Below are positions 62,588-64,000 of a stretch of DNA of 64,000 bases, piece by piece. The notes under the pieces are model-generated. The model made no database searches, was not told the origin of the DNA, and saw nothing but the letters and a program-made list of their open reading frames with translations. The position numbers and the translations under genes are program-made. Each line of letters opens with the position of its first letter. Position 1 is the stretch's first letter. Origin of the DNA: Planomonospora parontospora (lineage in GTDB: Bacteria > Actinomycetota > Actinomycetes > Streptosporangiales > Streptosporangiaceae); assembly GCA_014647935.1 (NCBI GenBank), contig BMQD01000002.1:186001-250000 (forward strand). Direction: 5' to 3'.

Positions 62588-63628
62588 ATGCCGAGCGCCG
62601 TCCGCCAGTTCCCCGCCCCGGCCGATCCCCTCGGCGAGACGCTGCACCTGCTCCGGCTCACGGGCGCCCTCTACTGCCGTGCCGAGCTCACCGCCCCCTG
62701 GGGCGTCCAGGTGCCGTCCCTCGAGGGGCTCATGATGTTCTACGTCGTCACCGAGGGCGGGTGCCTGCTCGAGGTCGACGGCGCCGAGCCGCGCCCGCTC
62801 CGGCGGGGCAGCCTCACCCTGGTCCCGCACGGCCTCCCACACCGGTTGCGGAGCGGTCCCGAGGCCGGGACCGAACCGCTCTTCGAGATACCGGTGGAGC
62901 AGGTCAGCGAGCGGTACGAGATCATGCGCCACGGCGGCGGCGGGGAGTTCACCCACGTCACCTGCGGGGTGGTCCGGCCCGACCACGCGGTGGCCCGGCG
63001 CCTCGTCGAGCGGCTCCCGGACGTCCTGCACCTCGACTCGTGGGACGACGCCGCCGCCGGCTGGCTGGCCGGCACGCTCCACCTCATCTCCCGTGAGGCG
63101 CTCGCGCTGCGGCCGGGCGGGGAGACCGTCATCACCCGGCTCGCCGACGTCCTCGTCATCCAGGCGATCCGGGCCTGGCTCGACTCGTCGCCCGAGGCGA
63201 ACCGGGGCTGGCTGGCCGCCCTGCGGGACGAGCAGGTGGGCCGGGCGCTGCTGCTGATCCACCGCGAGCCCGAACGGGACTGGGACGTCGCCTCCCTCGC
63301 CGGGGAGGCCGGCATGTCGCGCTCGGCCTTCTCCGCGAGGTTCACCGGCCTGGTCGGCGAGTCCGCCATGCGCTACCTCGCCCGATGGCGCCTACAGCTG
63401 GCCCGCGAGCACCTCCGGCGGACGGCGGAGCCGCTCTCGGCCGTCGCCCGCCGGTTCGGCTACCGGTCCGAGGCCGCGTTCTGCCGGGCGTTCAAACGGG
63501 CCTTCGGCGTCTCGCCGGGGAGCGTCCGCCGGGCCGCGCCCGAACCGGCCGTTCCGGTGGGACCGGCGGTGGGAGAGGACCGGGGGCTCAGCTCCGGGCC
63601 GCCGGCTGGCGCACCCCGATGGGGATGA
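62588..63628 (+). CDS. AraC-family transcriptional regulator (cupin_6 sensor)
   Basis: 346 residues from ATG 62588. N-terminal cupin ([31 protein letters not shown]), then AraC double HTH (about 225-330; [18 protein letters not shown] and [23 protein letters not shown]). Typical regulator of a divergent SDR/quinone-response operon. Its last 41 bases overlap the convergent ABC ATPase gene. Confidence 0.92.
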   Translation: MPSAVRQFPAPADPLGETLHLLRLTGALYCRAELTAPWGVQVPSLEGLMMFYVVTEGGCLLEVDGAEPRPLRRGSLTLVPHGLPHRLRSGPEAGTEPLFEIPVEQVSERYEIMRHGGGGEFTHVTCGVVRPDHAVARRLVERLPDVLHLDSWDDAAAGWLAGTLHLISREALALRPGGETVITRLADVLVIQAIRAWLDSSPEANRGWLAALRDEQVGRALLLIHREPERDWDVASLAGEAGMSRSAFSARFTGLVGESAMRYLARWRLQLAREHLRRTAEPLSAVARRFGYRSEAAFCRAFKRAFGVSPGSVRRAAPEPAVPVGPAVGEDRGLSSGPPAGAPRWG

Positions 63629-64000
63629 CCAGCGGGGTGCCCGCGACCGGATCCTCGATGACCTTGGCGTCGAGGTCGAAGACCTCCGAGAGCAGCGACT
63701 CGGTGAGCACCTCCGCCGGGGCGCCCGCGGCGATGACCCGGCCGCCGCGCATGGCGACCAGCCGGTCGGCGTAGCGGGCGGCCAGGTTGAGGTCGTGCAG
63801 GACCATCACGACGGTACGGCCCAGCTCGCCGTGGAGCCTGCGGACGAGTTCCAGCACCTCGATCTGGTGCGCCAGGTCCAGGAAGGTCGTCGGCTCGTCG
63901 AGCAGGAGCAGGTCGGTGCCCTGCGCGAGGGCCATGGAGATCCAGGCGCGCTGGCGCTGGCCGCCGGAGAGCTCGTCCAGCGGGCGCTCGCCCAGGTCGA
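63588..64000 (-). CDS. Iron-siderophore-type ABC transporter ATP-binding protein (5' end beyond window)
   Basis: The last 137 codons of a FecE/FepC-type ATPase: signature [17 protein letters not shown], Walker [14 protein letters not shown] (followed by [10 protein letters not shown], typical of siderophore uptake ATPases) and the H-loop [13 protein letters not shown]. The start lies beyond 64000. It implies an iron-siderophore importer at this edge, with the AraC regulator convergent to it. Confidence 0.9.
   Translation of the reverse strand, partial: DLGERPLDELSGGQRQRAWISMALAQGTDLLLLDEPTTFLDLAHQIEVLELVRRLHGELGRTVVMVLHDLNLAARYADRLVAMRGGRVIAAGAPAEVLTESLLSEVFDLDAKVIEDPVAGTPLVIPIGVRQPAARS

Overview
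High-GC actinobacterial chromosome segment, most likely from Streptosporangiales (Streptosporangium/Nonomuraea-type) or a close relative. Reasons: very high GC with GTG/TTG starts, frequent leaderless-type promoters, cofC for coenzyme F420, DUF1707 and DUF3515 families, and the order ndgR-leuC-leuD-hup ... cofC-plsC-gpsA-ddl-thiL-thiD-rpmB-recG-rsmD-coaD-DUF177-rpmF-rnc-mutM-smc-ftsY, which is the conserved core order of Streptomyces and relatives. The assignment rests on gene content, not on a marker search.

Layout. 1-3.6 kb: two secreted proteins that share a signal peptide and upstream box (one a CAP-domain protein), a GPH-type sugar symporter and a DUF1707-FHA protein. 3.6-7.6 kb: an autoregulated-looking PadR/ABC ATPase/FtsX permease operon. 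7.6-9.7 kb: a methyltransferase and an SseB-like protein. 9.9-17.8 kb: branched-chain and serine amino acid genes (serA, a 36-aa protein, leuB, ilvE, cimA), interrupted by Uma2 and O-methyltransferase genes. cimA is preceded by a leader peptide with Leu-Leu-Ile-Ile codons and an intrinsic terminator, an apparent attenuator. 17.9-23 kb is accessory: heparinase-like protein, isochorismatase-like hydrolase with a GlxA-type regulator, an HD hydrolase and a monooxygenase with a His-rich insert. 23-27.9 kb: FAH hydrolase, gltX, an M3 peptidase and a tRNA-Gln/Glu/Glu cluster. 28-31 kb: a thioredoxin-fold protein and an acidic protein of unknown function.

31-64 kb is the conserved core: ndgR divergent from leuCD, hup, F420 and phospholipid genes, ddl, thiL/thiD, a VapBC-type toxin-antitoxin pair, rpmB, a DAK/FakA-like kinase, recG, coaD, rpmF-rnc-mutM, smc and ftsY. 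The right edge holds an AraC regulator with a palindromic operator, divergent from an NmrA-like reductase and a DUF4345 membrane protein, and the end of a siderophore-type ABC ATPase.

No phage, insertion sequence, CRISPR array or secondary-metabolite cluster was seen. The most interesting items are the cimA attenuator, a gamma-synthase-like PLP protein whose Schiff-base lysine is a threonine, the paired secreted proteins under one palindromic box, an apparent non-AUG (ATC) start of thiL, a set of TANNNT-N6-start leaderless promoters, and several operator-like palindromes in divergent promoters.
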